A DNA stretch of 49,566 nucleotides from a bacterium (lineage in GTDB: Bacteria; Bacteroidota; Bacteroidia; Chitinophagales; Saprospiraceae): positions 1 through 49,566 of the forward strand of contig JANSXW010000036.1 in the NCBI GenBank assembly GCA_024742755.1, given 5' to 3'. The translations under genes and the position numbers were made by a program. Positions 17,513 to 27,214 of the stretch are shown piece after piece; position 1 is the stretch's first letter, and every line of letters begins with the position of its first letter. The notes under the pieces were generated by a model. It was not told where the DNA came from and did no database searches. It saw only the letters and a list, made by a program, of their open reading frames with translations.

Positions 17513-17598
17513 TGACCGGCCAGGAATTTTCCTAAAGACTTAATTTTCTTATGCCCTGATCAGCCAAGTTTATCTATTTTTAGGACAAAACTGAATCC

Positions 17599-19608
17599 AT
17601 GCTCCGTTCATTTTTGATCCTAATTGCAACCAGTATGATCGTGGCCTCCTGCCAATCCGAGGGCTATCAGCCCCCACCGTACGAATCTTATGATGATTAC
17701 CCGGCTTATTCCGGGGATGACCTTGGGCTGACTTACACGCCCGAGTCGTCCGGTTTCCGCCTGTGGTCGCCCGCTGCTCAGGCCGTGCGCCTCCATTTTT
17801 ACAGTCAGCCGCTGGGAGGAGAACCCACCCGCACTACCGAGATGGAACCCTCCGAACAAGGCACCTGGACCGCCTCTTTTGAAGAAGACCTTCTGGGCAC
17901 CTTCTACGCTTACCAGGTTAAGATAGAGGACAACTGGCGGGAGCCGGTGCCCGGGCCGTACACCAAAGCCGTGGGCACCAATGGCATGCGCGGGCAGGTG
18001 GTCGACCTCAATGCCACCAATCCGGAAGGCTGGAGCCAGGATAAACGGCCGCCATTTGAAGCCATCACGGATGCTGTGGTTTACGAACTGCACATCCGCG
18101 ATGTATCTATCCATCCTGAGTCGGGCATTACACACAAAGGGAAGTTCCTGGGGCTGGCAGAAACCGGGACCACCACACCGGACGGTACGCCCACCGGGCT
18201 GGACCATCTTGCTGATTTGGGGGTTACCCATGTCCACATTCTCCCTGCTTTTGACTTCCGGTCTATCGATGAAAGCAAGCCGGAAGGAGAACGCCGCTAC
18301 AACTGGGGCTACGACCCCCAAAACTACAACGTGCCGGAAGGCAGCTATTCAATGGACCCTGCCGATGGGGCCTCCCGCATCCGGGAATTCAAAACCATGG
18401 TACAGGCCCTCCATAATAAAGGCATACGGGTGGTGCTCGATGTCGTCTACAACCACACCGGCTTCACCGAGAACTCCCTGTTCAACGAACTCGTGCCCGG
18501 CTACTACTACCGGCACAATGAGGATGGCAGCTTCTCCAACGCTTCCGGCTGTGGCAATGAAACCGCCTCCGAGCGCGCCATGGTGCGGAAGTTTATTGTG
18601 GAAAGCGTAAAATACTGGGCAGAGGAGTACCATATGGACGGCTTCCGTTTTGACCTGATGGCCATTCACGATATTGAAACCATGAACGCGGTCACGGAGG
18701 CCCTTGCCGATATCGATCCCAGCATCATTGTTTACGGAGAAGGCTGGACGGCCGGGGACAGCCCCCTGCCCGTGCCTAAGCGGGCTCTCAAGGCGAAAGT
18801 GGCTCAAATGCCGGAAGTTGCTGCTTTTAGCGATGACATCCGGGACGGGCTCAAAGGCAGCGTTTTTGAACATGAAGAGCGGGCATTCATCAGCGGCAAG
18901 CCCGGCCGGGAAGAGGACGTCAAGTTCGGTATCGTAGCCTCCACAGCCCACCCTCAGGTGGACTACCAAAAAGTGGCCTATTCCGATCAGCCCTGGGCGG
19001 CCCATCCGACTCAGACCATGACTTACGTATCCTGCCATGATAATCATACGCTATGGGACCGGCTGGCTATTTCCTGCCCGAATGAGAGCGAGGAGGAACG
19101 CATCAAAATGCATAAGCTCGCCCTGGCTACGGTACTGACTTCACAGGGGGCCGCTTTTCTGCATGCGGGCACGGAGTTCCTGCGGACCAAGGAAGGCGTG
19201 GAAAACTCCTTTGAGTCTCCGGACAGCATCAATCAGATGGATTGGCCCCGGAAAGCAACGTACGCTGCGGTCAACGACTACGTCAAAGGGCTCATTGCGC
19301 TGCGCAAGGCCCACCCGGCATTCCGCATGCGGACCACGGCGGAGGTGAAGAAGCACCTGGCATTCCTGGATACAGGCGAAAGCAGCAACCTGATTGCCTA
19401 TCAGATCAGCGACAGCGCCAATGGAGACGAATGGTCCAACATCGTTGTGGTACTCAACGGCAACGAAGACTATCAGAGTGTCAACATCCCGGAAGGAGCC
19501 TGGACTATCGCAGTGGACGGCAGCGCGGTGAGCCCGGAAGGCCTGGGCACCATAGAGGGAGGCGTACTGCAAATCCCGGGCAGGACCGCCATGGTCCTTT
19601 TCCGGTAA
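17599..19608 (+). CDS. pulA: Type I pullulanase (GH13) lipoprotein
   Basis: The 669-residue protein starts with a lipoprotein signal (SMIVASC, Cys18), then a CBM48-like domain (FRLWSPAAQAVRLHFY) and a GH13 TIM barrel. The type I pullulanase motif YNWGYDP is at 234-240. The catalytic trio is Asp352 (GFRFDLMAIHD), Glu381 (VYGEGW) and Asp481 (SCHDNH). It cleaves alpha-1,6 branches in pullulan, glycogen or starch limit dextrins. Being a lipoprotein it acts outside the cytoplasm, and the MFS sugar transporter 32 bp downstream probably takes up the products. No SusC/SusD pair is present here. The missing N1/N2 domains make it shorter than Klebsiella PulA. Confidence 0.94.
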   Translation: MLRSFLILIATSMIVASCQSEGYQPPPYESYDDYPAYSGDDLGLTYTPESSGFRLWSPAAQAVRLHFYSQPLGGEPTRTTEMEPSEQGTWTASFEEDLLGTFYAYQVKIEDNWREPVPGPYTKAVGTNGMRGQVVDLNATNPEGWSQDKRPPFEAITDAVVYELHIRDVSIHPESGITHKGKFLGLAETGTTTPDGTPTGLDHLADLGVTHVHILPAFDFRSIDESKPEGERRYNWGYDPQNYNVPEGSYSMDPADGASRIREFKTMVQALHNKGIRVVLDVVYNHTGFTENSLFNELVPGYYYRHNEDGSFSNASGCGNETASERAMVRKFIVESVKYWAEEYHMDGFRFDLMAIHDIETMNAVTEALADIDPSIIVYGEGWTAGDSPLPVPKRALKAKVAQMPEVAAFSDDIRDGLKGSVFEHEERAFISGKPGREEDVKFGIVASTAHPQVDYQKVAYSDQPWAAHPTQTMTYVSCHDNHTLWDRLAISCPNESEEERIKMHKLALATVLTSQGAAFLHAGTEFLRTKEGVENSFESPDSINQMDWPRKATYAAVNDYVKGLIALRKAHPAFRMRTTAEVKKHLAFLDTGESSNLIAYQISDSANGDEWSNIVVVLNGNEDYQSVNIPEGAWTIAVDGSAVSPEGLGTIEGGVLQIPGRTAMVLFR

Positions 19609-19639
19609 TCTTTAAAAACAAACAAAAAACAAGCGAGCT

Positions 19640-21133
19640 ATGCTGGACATGCAAAAGCGGTTGACTAACTTTTTCTATGTCAACCTTAGCCTGCCTGCCA
19701 CGGCAATGGGCTTTGCCCTTTCGGTGCAGATTTCTGCGCTAAGCTGGATTCTCAGCACTCAGTACCACCTGGAAATCGAGGACATTGGCCTGGTTTGGGC
19801 AGCCGGCCCCATAGCGGGCATTATTGGGCAGGTCCTCATTGGGGTGATCAGTGACAATGTCTGGTTTTTGAATGGGCGGCGCCGGCCGTTCATCCTTATT
19901 GGCGGGGTGCTGGCGGCGCTGATGCTCCTGGCGCTGCCCAATATCGGGGTCATCTCTGATGCGATGGGGATGGAGTCCATACTGGGCATTGCCATTCTTG
20001 TAGCACTGACCCTTGACCTGGCCATCAACGTGAGCTTCAACCCTACGCGCTCTATTATCGCGGATGTAACGCCGGAAGGCAAAGAGCGCACCAAAGGCTA
20101 TACCTGGATGCAGACCATCTCGGGCACCTTTGGGGTGCTGGCTTATGCGGTTGGGGCTATCTGGAACAACTTCGTGCTCATTTATTTCGGCGCGGGGCTG
20201 GTGCTGGTGCTGTCCGTGCTGCCTGTATTTTTTATCGAAGAGCCCCGGGTCCTAAAAGGTTCCGGCGAAGAGGAGGGAGAGGCTGAAATGCAACCTGGGT
20301 TTTCCCTTTCCGAAACCTTAAAGGCGATCCGCCCGCTTTGGGGCTTTTTGGTCTATGCCGTTTATGCCATCACCCTGCGTATTATGGACATCGACCGGGA
20401 GCCTGGTTTTGTGGAAGGTTTCTGCCTGGCCCTGACGGCCGTGGTGATGGTCCAGGCCCTGCTCAAGAGCGAAACGGGCAAGCGCAAGTCGGAAGCCGGG
20501 CTGATTGGTTTTCAGAAGGTACTGGCGGCGCATTCCTTTACCTGGATTGGGGTGCAGACCATGTTTGTGTACATGTTTTCCTACGTGCAGCACGATGTCT
20601 ATGGCTTCAGGGCCGGCGATGTCATTCCAGAGGATGTTAAAATCGAAATGGGCCGGGTGGTCTCTATTGCTTTCCTGGTTCTTAATGCCGTTGCGGCGAT
20701 CCTGCCCGCTACTATTCTGGAGCCTATGGCAGACAAATTTGGCCGGGTGAAAGTACACTTCGCCTGTATCGCTATTATGGCTGTCGGGTACTTCAGTTTT
20801 CTGGTGCCCGGTATCAGCCCCACGCTGATTTATGTGCTGATGGGCGTGGCAGGCGTTGGCTGGGCGGCTACCGTGAGCCTGCCCTTTGCAATCATGTCGC
20901 AAAAAGTAGACCAGGCTAAAATGGGGCTTTACATGGGGCTGTTCAACCTGTCGGTGGTACTGCCGCAACTGGTCGCCAGCTTAGGCGTGGGGCAGCTGAT
21001 TGGCAATGCCGAAAATAAGAGCATCACCTTCGTGGTCTGTGGCGTGACCCTTGGTATTTCTGCCCTGGCCTGGCTGATGGTCAAAGAAGAACAGACCGGA
21101 GACGCGGCAGTTGTTGCGCCATCAGGGCACTAA
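19640..21133 (+). CDS. MFS transporter, probably for maltose/oligosaccharides
   Basis: The 497-residue protein has about 12 hydrophobic segments. The MFS loop signature between helices 2 and 3 reads GVISDNVWFLNGRRRPF, the form seen in the SLC45/plant sucrose transporter and GPH-related groups. Another signature, NPTRSIIADVTPEGKER, follows helix 4. A long hydrophilic loop (about 205-225) divides the two halves. Position directly after pullulanase in the same direction suggests maltodextrin or maltose uptake; the substrate is inferred. The start could also be three codons later. An intrinsic terminator follows the stop. Confidence 0.88.
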   Translation: MLDMQKRLTNFFYVNLSLPATAMGFALSVQISALSWILSTQYHLEIEDIGLVWAAGPIAGIIGQVLIGVISDNVWFLNGRRRPFILIGGVLAALMLLALPNIGVISDAMGMESILGIAILVALTLDLAINVSFNPTRSIIADVTPEGKERTKGYTWMQTISGTFGVLAYAVGAIWNNFVLIYFGAGLVLVLSVLPVFFIEEPRVLKGSGEEEGEAEMQPGFSLSETLKAIRPLWGFLVYAVYAITLRIMDIDREPGFVEGFCLALTAVVMVQALLKSETGKRKSEAGLIGFQKVLAAHSFTWIGVQTMFVYMFSYVQHDVYGFRAGDVIPEDVKIEMGRVVSIAFLVLNAVAAILPATILEPMADKFGRVKVHFACIAIMAVGYFSFLVPGISPTLIYVLMGVAGVGWAATVSLPFAIMSQKVDQAKMGLYMGLFNLSVVLPQLVASLGVGQLIGNAENKSITFVVCGVTLGISALAWLMVKEEQTGDAAVVAPSGH

Positions 21134-21143
21134 TCAGATAACG

Positions 21144-21184
21144 GGAAATTGGCTAATCTGTCTGGAGCTGATTTCCTGTTTTTC
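21144..21184 (+). terminator. Probable intrinsic terminator after the MFS gene
   Basis: GGAAAT (21144-21149) pairs with ATTTCC (21171-21176), with an inner GCT/AGC stem, followed by TGTTTTTCC. It sits 10 bp after the MFS stop and reaches the end of the opposing gene. Confidence 0.5.
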
Positions 21185-21185
21185 C

Positions 21186-22178
21186 TTACCAGCGATACAG
21201 CTTGGCATCTTCCGTAAACCGCTTACGGACATCTTTAATCGCTGCTTCAATCTCGGCTTCAGAGCGGTAAGTCCGCTGCACGCCTACTTTGGTCAGATTG
21301 CCTGCCTTTTCGGTGTAAGGTTCGTACCCGGCATCGTAGATATCGTCGATGAGCTGCTTTACATTATCCGGATTGCCAAAAACGCCCACGATGATGACGT
21401 AAGACTGTTGTCCGGGCACGGGCGTTGGGCGTTCGGTATCAGCTCCTTCGGTATCTTCAGCAGGGGCCTCTGCCTGTGCTTCCGATTCTGCCGGAGCCTC
21501 TTCTTCCGGAATAGGATTGGCAGCGGTGTCATCGCCCGGGCGTACGTTCACGCGGGAGGTAGGCACCGTTTGCATAACTTGTTCCTGTCCCTGGCCCGCG
21601 CCGAAAATCAGGAAATAAATCGCCACGCTCACCACTACTGTTGCTGCCGCAATCGCTGCTATCAGCCCATTGTTGGTCGCTTGTGCTGCCTTTGGGGGAG
21701 CTGCCTTGACGGCCGCTTTTTTAGGACGTTCTTTAACCGGCTGCGGGCGGGAGGAGCGGGCAACCGGGTAAAAACTTACCGTAGGCAGCCCGTAGGAATC
21801 CATGTCGTAGTTATTGCCGTCCGGCAGGAACTGCAGGTTGTTCTCATAATCCTGATACAGGCGCCCCACTTTAGGGAAAACAACGATTTCCCTGCGCCCG
21901 ATTGCTTCTTTCACTTCATTGACATAACCCTCCAGCGTCTGGGTGGCATCCTTAGACGACAAGCCATACTGCTCCTGAATCATGCCCGACAGCAGCCCAT
22001 CGTCGCTTACCAGGTTGGCATTGAAGGCAATGGTCTTGCCCGGCGGGTGCAGCTCGCCCTGTACCTGATCGATTACCGCAGGCTGATAGGCCGACTCAAA
22101 GCTCCCCAGCCCGGGCAGTGCTACTGTCTTATTTTTGTAAAGAAGTGAACTGATATAATTGCCTATATCCATTTCCAT
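21186..22178 (-). CDS. HU-like DNA-binding domain fused to a TM helix and a SPOR domain
   Basis: This 330-residue protein begins with an HU/CCDC81-like domain (about 1-130; ISSLLYKNKTVALPGLGSF is typical), then a basic Ala/Pro-rich linker, one transmembrane helix (about 173-195), an acidic Pro/Ala/Glu linker, and a SPOR domain (about 255-330; SYVIIVGVFGNPDNVKQLID). SPOR domains bind peptidoglycan with denuded glycan chains at division septa. The topology puts the HU-like domain in the cytoplasm and SPOR in the periplasm, so the protein may link nucleoid or another cytoplasmic partner to the septum. The domain pair is known in Bacteroidota but its function is not, as far as I know. Confidence 0.88.
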   Translation of the reverse strand: MEMDIGNYISSLLYKNKTVALPGLGSFESAYQPAVIDQVQGELHPPGKTIAFNANLVSDDGLLSGMIQEQYGLSSKDATQTLEGYVNEVKEAIGRREIVVFPKVGRLYQDYENNLQFLPDGNNYDMDSYGLPTVSFYPVARSSRPQPVKERPKKAAVKAAPPKAAQATNNGLIAAIAAATVVVSVAIYFLIFGAGQGQEQVMQTVPTSRVNVRPGDDTAANPIPEEEAPAESEAQAEAPAEDTEGADTERPTPVPGQQSYVIIVGVFGNPDNVKQLIDDIYDAGYEPYTEKAGNLTKVGVQRTYRSEAEIEAAIKDVRKRFTEDAKLYRW

Positions 22179-22228
22179 ATCTGCTGCTTTTTGCTGTAGC
22201 TGTGCGGCCTAAGTCTGACGCGCACCTG

Positions 22229-22236
22229 CAAAGGTA
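22229..22236 (-). promoter_or_regulatory. -7 box of the HU/SPOR gene
   Basis: The minus strand reads TACCTTTG, a perfect TAnnTTTG, 50 bp before the ATG. A weak TTAG lies 21 bp further upstream. Confidence 0.5.
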
Positions 22237-22301
22237 CATTTTTGGATGCTCAGTGTGCTAACCCGGCAACCCTGATTATGCCAATGTCTAAACTAATCAA
22301 T

Positions 22302-22332
22302 TTTGGGCAAATTCCAATATATACTAACTTTG
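22302..22332 (+). promoter_or_regulatory. Canonical Bacteroidota promoter of metH
   Basis: TTTG (22302-22305), exactly 19 bp, then TAACTTTG (22325-22332). Both boxes are perfect, making this the clearest promoter in the window. Transcription should start near 22339, leaving a leader of about 60 nt, too short for a cobalamin riboswitch. Confidence 0.75.
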
Positions 22333-22397
22333 GCAACCACAAATTGGGGTATTTGTTATCCTTCTTTGTGACCAATCTATCAAAACATAACGCACCC

Positions 22398-25300
22398 ATG
22401 TCGATTCGCGATATACTCAAGCAAAGAATTTTAGTCATTGACGGTGCCATGGGCACTATGATTCAGCAATACCAACTCGGGGAAGCGGACTACCGCGGCG
22501 AAGAGTTTGCCGACTGGCATCAGGATATTCAGGGCAATAACGATATTCTGTCCATCACCCAGCCCCAAATCGTTGAGGCGATCCACAAAGCCTACCTGGA
22601 AGCCGGAGCTGACATCATTGAGACCAACACCTTCAGCGGTACCCGCATCGCACAGGCCGACTACGGCATGGAGGCATACGCTTACGAGATCAACCTCAAA
22701 GCAGCGCAGGCCGCCCGAAAAGCGGCTGATGCATTTACTGCCAAGAATCCGGGCCGCCCCCGTTTCGTGGCTGGTGCAATGGGCCCCACCAACCGGACCG
22801 CCTCCCTGTCGCCCGATGTCAATGACCCGGGCTACCGGGCGGTGACGTTCGATGAGCTGCGCGACAACTACTACGAACAAGCCAAGGGCCTGATGGATGG
22901 CGGTGCTGACCTTTTCCTGATCGAGACGGTCTTCGATACCCTCAATGCCAAAGCCGCGCTTTTCGCCATTGACTTGTTGCATGAGGAACGGGGCAGAGAA
23001 TTGCCCATCATGGTATCAGGCACGATTACGGATGCCAGCGGGCGTACCCTGTCCGGTCAGACTGCTGAGGCTTTCTGGATTTCCGTCAGCCATATGCCAC
23101 TGCTCAGCGTGGGGCTGAACTGCGCGCTGGGTGCACAGGAAATGCGCCCGCACATCGAGGCACTATCGGATATCGCAGACTGCTACATCAGCGCTTACCC
23201 TAATGCAGGTCTGCCCAATGAATTCGGAGAGTACGATCAGGAGCCCGAAGAAATGCGGAACTACATCCGGGATTTTGCAGACAGCGGCTTCGTCAATATC
23301 ATTGGGGGCTGCTGCGGGACAACGCCCGAACACATCCAACTGATGGCAGAAGCGGTGGAAGGGCTGCCTCCGCGCAAGGTCACACCCTCACCGGAATACA
23401 CACTGCTTAGTGGATTGGAGCCACTCATTATCCGCCCCGAGACCAACTTCGTCAACGTGGGAGAACGGACCAACGTTACCGGTTCGCGCAAGTTCGCCCG
23501 CCTGATCAAGTCGGGGGCTTATGACGAAGCGCTTTCCGTAGCCCGGCATCAGGTAGAAGGGGGGGCGCAGATCATCGACGTCAATATGGACGAAGGGCTT
23601 TTGGATTCCGAAAAAGCAATGACGGACTTTCTGAACCTTGTGATGGCAGAGCCCGATATTGCCAAGCTCCCCATCATGATTGACTCTTCCCGGTTCTCTG
23701 TCATCGAAGCGGGGCTGAAGTGCGTTCAGGGCAAGTGCGTGGTCAATTCCATCTCCCTGAAGGAAGGCGAAGAAGCTTTTATTCAACAGGCGAAAACCGT
23801 CCGGCGCTATGGAGCGGCTACGGTTGTTATGGCTTTTGACGAAGACGGGCAGGCTGACACTATTGAACGCAAGGTCGCCATCTGCGAGCGGGCCTATACC
23901 ATTCTCACCCAACAGGTCGGCTTCCGGCCGCAGGACATCATCTTCGATCCTAATATTTTCGCAGTAGCCACGGGCATTGAAGCCCATAACGAATACGCCA
24001 TCAACTTTATCGAAGCCACCCGGCAGATTAAGGAGCGATGCCCGGGCGCTAAGGTCAGTGGCGGTGTCAGCAACATCAGCTTCTCCTTCCGGGGCAACAA
24101 CGTCGTCCGGGAAGCTATGCATGCCGCGTTTCTCTACCACGCCATCAAGGCAGGCATGGATATGGGCATTGTGAATGCCGGCATGATTGAAGTCTACGAT
24201 GAAATCCCCGGCGATTTGCTGGAACGGGTGGAAGACGTGCTCTTCAACCGGCGGGAAGACGCGACCGAACGCCTGACTGAGTTCGCCGAAAGCGTGAAGG
24301 GCGATGGTGGACGGACGCTCAAAAAGGATACGGCATGGCGGGAAGCTCCTTTGCAGGAACGCATCAAACATGCCCTTGTGCGCGGCATCACGGACCATAT
24401 CGAAGCCGATGCAGAGGAAGCGCGGCAGCAACTTCCTTCACCTCTGGACGTGATCGAAGGCCCGCTGATGGATGGCATGAACGTAGTAGGCGACCTCTTT
24501 GGGGCCGGCAAGATGTTCCTGCCGCAGGTGGTGAAGAGCGCCCGGGTCATGAAGAAAGCCGTGGCTTACCTTACGCCTTACATTGAAGCCCAGAAAGCAG
24601 CGGGCGAAGACAGCAGCAAAGGCAAAGTACTGCTGGCGACCGTCAAGGGCGATGTGCATGATATCGGCAAGAATATCGTTGGCGTGGTGCTCGGCTGCAA
24701 CAATTACGACATCATCGACATGGGCGTGATGGTCCCGGCGGACAAGATACTCGCCAAGGCAAAGGAAACCGGCGCAGACATTATCGGGCTGAGTGGCCTG
24801 ATTACGCCTTCCCTTGATGAGATGGTGCATGTGGCAAAGGAGATGGAACGGCAGGGCTTTACCGTCCCTCTGCTGATTGGGGGAGCGACGACTTCCAAGA
24901 CCCACACTGCTGTAAAAGTGGAGCCTCAGTACTCCGGCCCTGTTGTGCATGTGCTCGATGCCTCCCGGAGCGTATCGGTCGTGAGCAGTTTGCTCAACGA
25001 AAATGAAAGTCAGCGCAGCAACTACGTGCTGGATATCCGCAAAGACTACGAACGGGTACGTGAATTGCGGGGCAACCGAAAGTCCAACAAAAAGTACCAT
25101 ACCCTGAAAAAGGCCAGAGCGCACCGTTTGGAGCTCGACTGGGCCGCAACGCCTGCCGTGAAGCCTGCACAGCCGGGTGTACAGGTCATCAGTGATTACG
25201 ACCTGGAAGAGCTCACCGAGTATATCGACTGGACGCCATTCTTCAGCAGCTGGCAGCTCAAAGGCAAGTTCCCGGCGATTTTGGAAGATGAGGTGGTCGG

Positions 25301-26075
25301 TACGGAGGCTCAAAAACTGTACAACGATGCCCGCAGCATGCTCCGGCAGATTATTGACGAGAAGTGGCTGACGGCTAAAGCAATATTTGGGCTCTTTCCT
25401 GCCAACGCAGTGGGTGAAGAATCTGTGGCGGTCTTTGCCGATGAGGGCCGGAAGGAGCAGCAAGCCGTACTTCATTTTCTGCGGCAGCAGCGGCAAAAAG
25501 CGCCCGGCCAGCCCAACCTGAGCCTCTCCGACTATATCCGAAAGGCAGCGGACGGGCCCGACTACATCGGTGCCTTTGCCGTAACGGCAGGCGTGGGGAT
25601 CGAGCCCCACATCAAACGCTTCGAAGCGGAGCACGATGACTACCACGCCATCATGCTTAAAGCGCTGGCTGACCGGCTCGCAGAGGCCTTAGCAGAGCGG
25701 CTGCATCAGCGTGTGCGCAAGGAATTTTGGGGCTATGATCAGTCGGAAGACCTGGATAACGAAGCGCTGATCGCAGAAAAGTACAAAGGCATCCGCCCTG
25801 CCCCCGGCTACCCGGCCTGTCCGGAGCATACCGAAAAAGGGACCATTTGGGAACTCCTGCAGGTTGAGGAACATATCGGCATCAAGCTGACGGAATCCTA
25901 CGCCATGTACCCGGCGGCATCGGTGAGCGGTTTCTACTTTGCTCATCCCGAATCGAAGTACTTTGGGCTGGGGCAAATTAGCAAAGACCAGGTGGAGGAT
26001 TATGCCAACCGGAAGGATATGTCGGTGGAAGATGCGGAACGCTGGCTCGCTCCGGTGCTGAATTACGATGTTTAA
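22398..26075 (+). CDS. metH: Cobalamin-dependent methionine synthase
   Basis: The ATG at 22398 ([20 protein letters not shown]) is chosen because the promoter at 22302-22332 lies inside the longer open frame. The 1225 residues match E. coli MetH (1227). The order is homocysteine domain with zinc ligands Cys242, Cys305 and Cys306; methyl-THF domain ([14 protein letters not shown]); cobalamin domain with the DxHxxG site Asp752, His754, Gly757; and the AdoMet reactivation domain ([22 protein letters not shown]). It transfers a methyl group from 5-methyl-THF to homocysteine through methylcobalamin. All modules and ligands are intact. It is monocistronic and faces a convergent DUF819 gene only 2 bp after its stop. 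Confidence 0.98.
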   Translation: MSIRDILKQRILVIDGAMGTMIQQYQLGEADYRGEEFADWHQDIQGNNDILSITQPQIVEAIHKAYLEAGADIIETNTFSGTRIAQADYGMEAYAYEINLKAAQAARKAADAFTAKNPGRPRFVAGAMGPTNRTASLSPDVNDPGYRAVTFDELRDNYYEQAKGLMDGGADLFLIETVFDTLNAKAALFAIDLLHEERGRELPIMVSGTITDASGRTLSGQTAEAFWISVSHMPLLSVGLNCALGAQEMRPHIEALSDIADCYISAYPNAGLPNEFGEYDQEPEEMRNYIRDFADSGFVNIIGGCCGTTPEHIQLMAEAVEGLPPRKVTPSPEYTLLSGLEPLIIRPETNFVNVGERTNVTGSRKFARLIKSGAYDEALSVARHQVEGGAQIIDVNMDEGLLDSEKAMTDFLNLVMAEPDIAKLPIMIDSSRFSVIEAGLKCVQGKCVVNSISLKEGEEAFIQQAKTVRRYGAATVVMAFDEDGQADTIERKVAICERAYTILTQQVGFRPQDIIFDPNIFAVATGIEAHNEYAINFIEATRQIKERCPGAKVSGGVSNISFSFRGNNVVREAMHAAFLYHAIKAGMDMGIVNAGMIEVYDEIPGDLLERVEDVLFNRREDATERLTEFAESVKGDGGRTLKKDTAWREAPLQERIKHALVRGITDHIEADAEEARQQLPSPLDVIEGPLMDGMNVVGDLFGAGKMFLPQVVKSARVMKKAVAYLTPYIEAQKAAGEDSSKGKVLLATVKGDVHDIGKNIVGVVLGCNNYDIIDMGVMVPADKILAKAKETGADIIGLSGLITPSLDEMVHVAKEMERQGFTVPLLIGGATTSKTHTAVKVEPQYSGPVVHVLDASRSVSVVSSLLNENESQRSNYVLDIRKDYERVRELRGNRKSNKKYHTLKKARAHRLELDWAATPAVKPAQPGVQVISDYDLEELTEYIDWTPFFSSWQLKGKFPAILEDEVVGTEAQKLYNDARSMLRQIIDEKWLTAKAIFGLFPANAVGEESVAVFADEGRKEQQAVLHFLRQQRQKAPGQPNLSLSDYIRKAADGPDYIGAFAVTAGVGIEPHIKRFEAEHDDYHAIMLKALADRLAEALAERLHQRVRKEFWGYDQSEDLDNEALIAEKYKGIRPAPGYPACPEHTEKGTIWELLQVEEHIGIKLTESYAMYPAASVSGFYFAHPESKYFGLGQISKDQVEDYANRKDMSVEDAERWLAPVLNYDV

Positions 26076-26077
26076 GG

Positions 26078-27211
26078 CTACAAGAGCCACTGCAAAAGGT
26101 AAGCCAGGCCGATGCCCAGGTAATTGCCAATGGCGTAACCCAGCAATCCCATGGCGATGCCGGAGAGGATCAGTTGCCGGTTGCCAGTGATACTGGCTAT
26201 TTGGCCGATAAACGGCGGGCCGTAGATGGCAGCTACAGAGGTGAAGAGGAAGGTGTCCCGGTCAATGCGAAAAAGCCGGGCCAGCAGCAGGTGCAGAAGG
26301 ATGGTGCCCAGGAGGGCGACTGCCGTGAATTGAACGACCCCCAGGCCTTCCTCAAGGATGCTCTGGAAGTCAGCCAGCATGCCCAGGGCCACGCAAAAAA
26401 TCAGCAGAAAATACTCGCCGGTCTCGAAGGTGTTTTCCCAATTTCTGACGGTGGGGATGAAGGACACTGCCAGGCTCAGGCTGGTCAGCATCAGGATGAG
26501 AAACGCCAGTTGGTCCAATTGGCCGTATACCAGCCAGGTAAGCCCCAGAGCGCTGCCTATCACCAGGATGGTCAGGCCTATTGCACGGATGGCGTGCCCG
26601 TAGTTGAACGCATGGTAGGGGTCTGCTTCGGTTTCGTCAACTGCTGCTGCTGCACTGTCGTTCTGAAATCCAGGCAATACCGCTTTCAGCCATTTCGGCA
26701 CCACCGAAGTCAGCAGCAACAGGTACACCCCGCCCAGCAGCACATCTGCCGCATTCACCAGGATGATGGTCTCCTGCGGTGCTTTCAGTGCCAGCCCAAT
26801 GGCTTGCATGTTTGGAGTGCCGCCGGTGTAAATCCCTGCCAGCATCCCCGCCAGCCGCCAGGTATCCGGCAGGTCATTCAGGAACCAGTACGCAGCAGCT
26901 ACCGTTGCCACCATACCACTCAGCACACACAGCCCGAAGCTCAGCAAACTACTGCCTGCGTGGGACAGCCATCGCTTGAGGTCGGTCGCGTAGAGCAAAA
27001 GGGGAATGGCAAACAAAATGCCCGCCTCCGTAGCGGCAGTCGACCACTGATCGTTGAGCGGGAAAAGACCGGTATTCTTCAGGAGAATGCCTATTGCATA
27101 GCAGAAGACGACCGGGCTCAGCCAGTCCGGCAACAGCCCCCGGCGGGCAAGCCTGCGGCTTAAAAAAGGAATCCCCAGCAAGATCAACGCTTGCAGCAAA
27201 ATCCAGGGCAT
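26078..27211 (-). CDS. DUF819 family multi-pass membrane protein
   Basis: The 377 residues form about 10 hydrophobic helices. The family's signature GIYTGGTPNMQAIG is at about 148-161, and a matching GPPFIGQIA repeat is near the C-terminus, giving the two-fold repeat expected of a transporter. A hydrophilic acidic loop divides the halves. DUF819 (YjcL-like) proteins are presumed transporters of unknown substrate. The ATG lies 3 bp after the stop of the AAA+ ATPase gene, so it is almost certainly cotranscribed with it. Confidence 0.85.
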   Translation of the reverse strand: MPWILLQALILLGIPFLSRRLARRGLLPDWLSPVVFCYAIGILLKNTGLFPLNDQWSTAATEAGILFAIPLLLYATDLKRWLSHAGSSLLSFGLCVLSGMVATVAAAYWFLNDLPDTWRLAGMLAGIYTGGTPNMQAIGLALKAPQETIILVNAADVLLGGVYLLLLTSVVPKWLKAVLPGFQNDSAAAAVDETEADPYHAFNYGHAIRAIGLTILVIGSALGLTWLVYGQLDQLAFLILMLTSLSLAVSFIPTVRNWENTFETGEYFLLIFCVALGMLADFQSILEEGLGVVQFTAVALLGTILLHLLLARLFRIDRDTFLFTSVAAIYGPPFIGQIASITGNRQLILSGIAMGLLGYAIGNYLGIGLAYLLQWLL

Positions 27212-27214
27212 AGG

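Noticed and set aside
22179..22397. Cobalamin riboswitch before metH
   Set aside because: The promoter leaves only about 60 nt of leader, too short for this RNA, and no B12-box sequence is visible.
24438..25646. Long open frame of 402 codons antisense to metH
   Set aside because: It lies wholly inside the intact metH gene and has no signal, motif or promoter. It is a by-product of GC-rich codon use.
26174..27163. 329-codon plus-strand frame antisense to the DUF819 gene
   Set aside because: Its composition (Gln/His/Arg-rich) is the mirror of transmembrane codons, and the minus-strand protein is a recognisable family.
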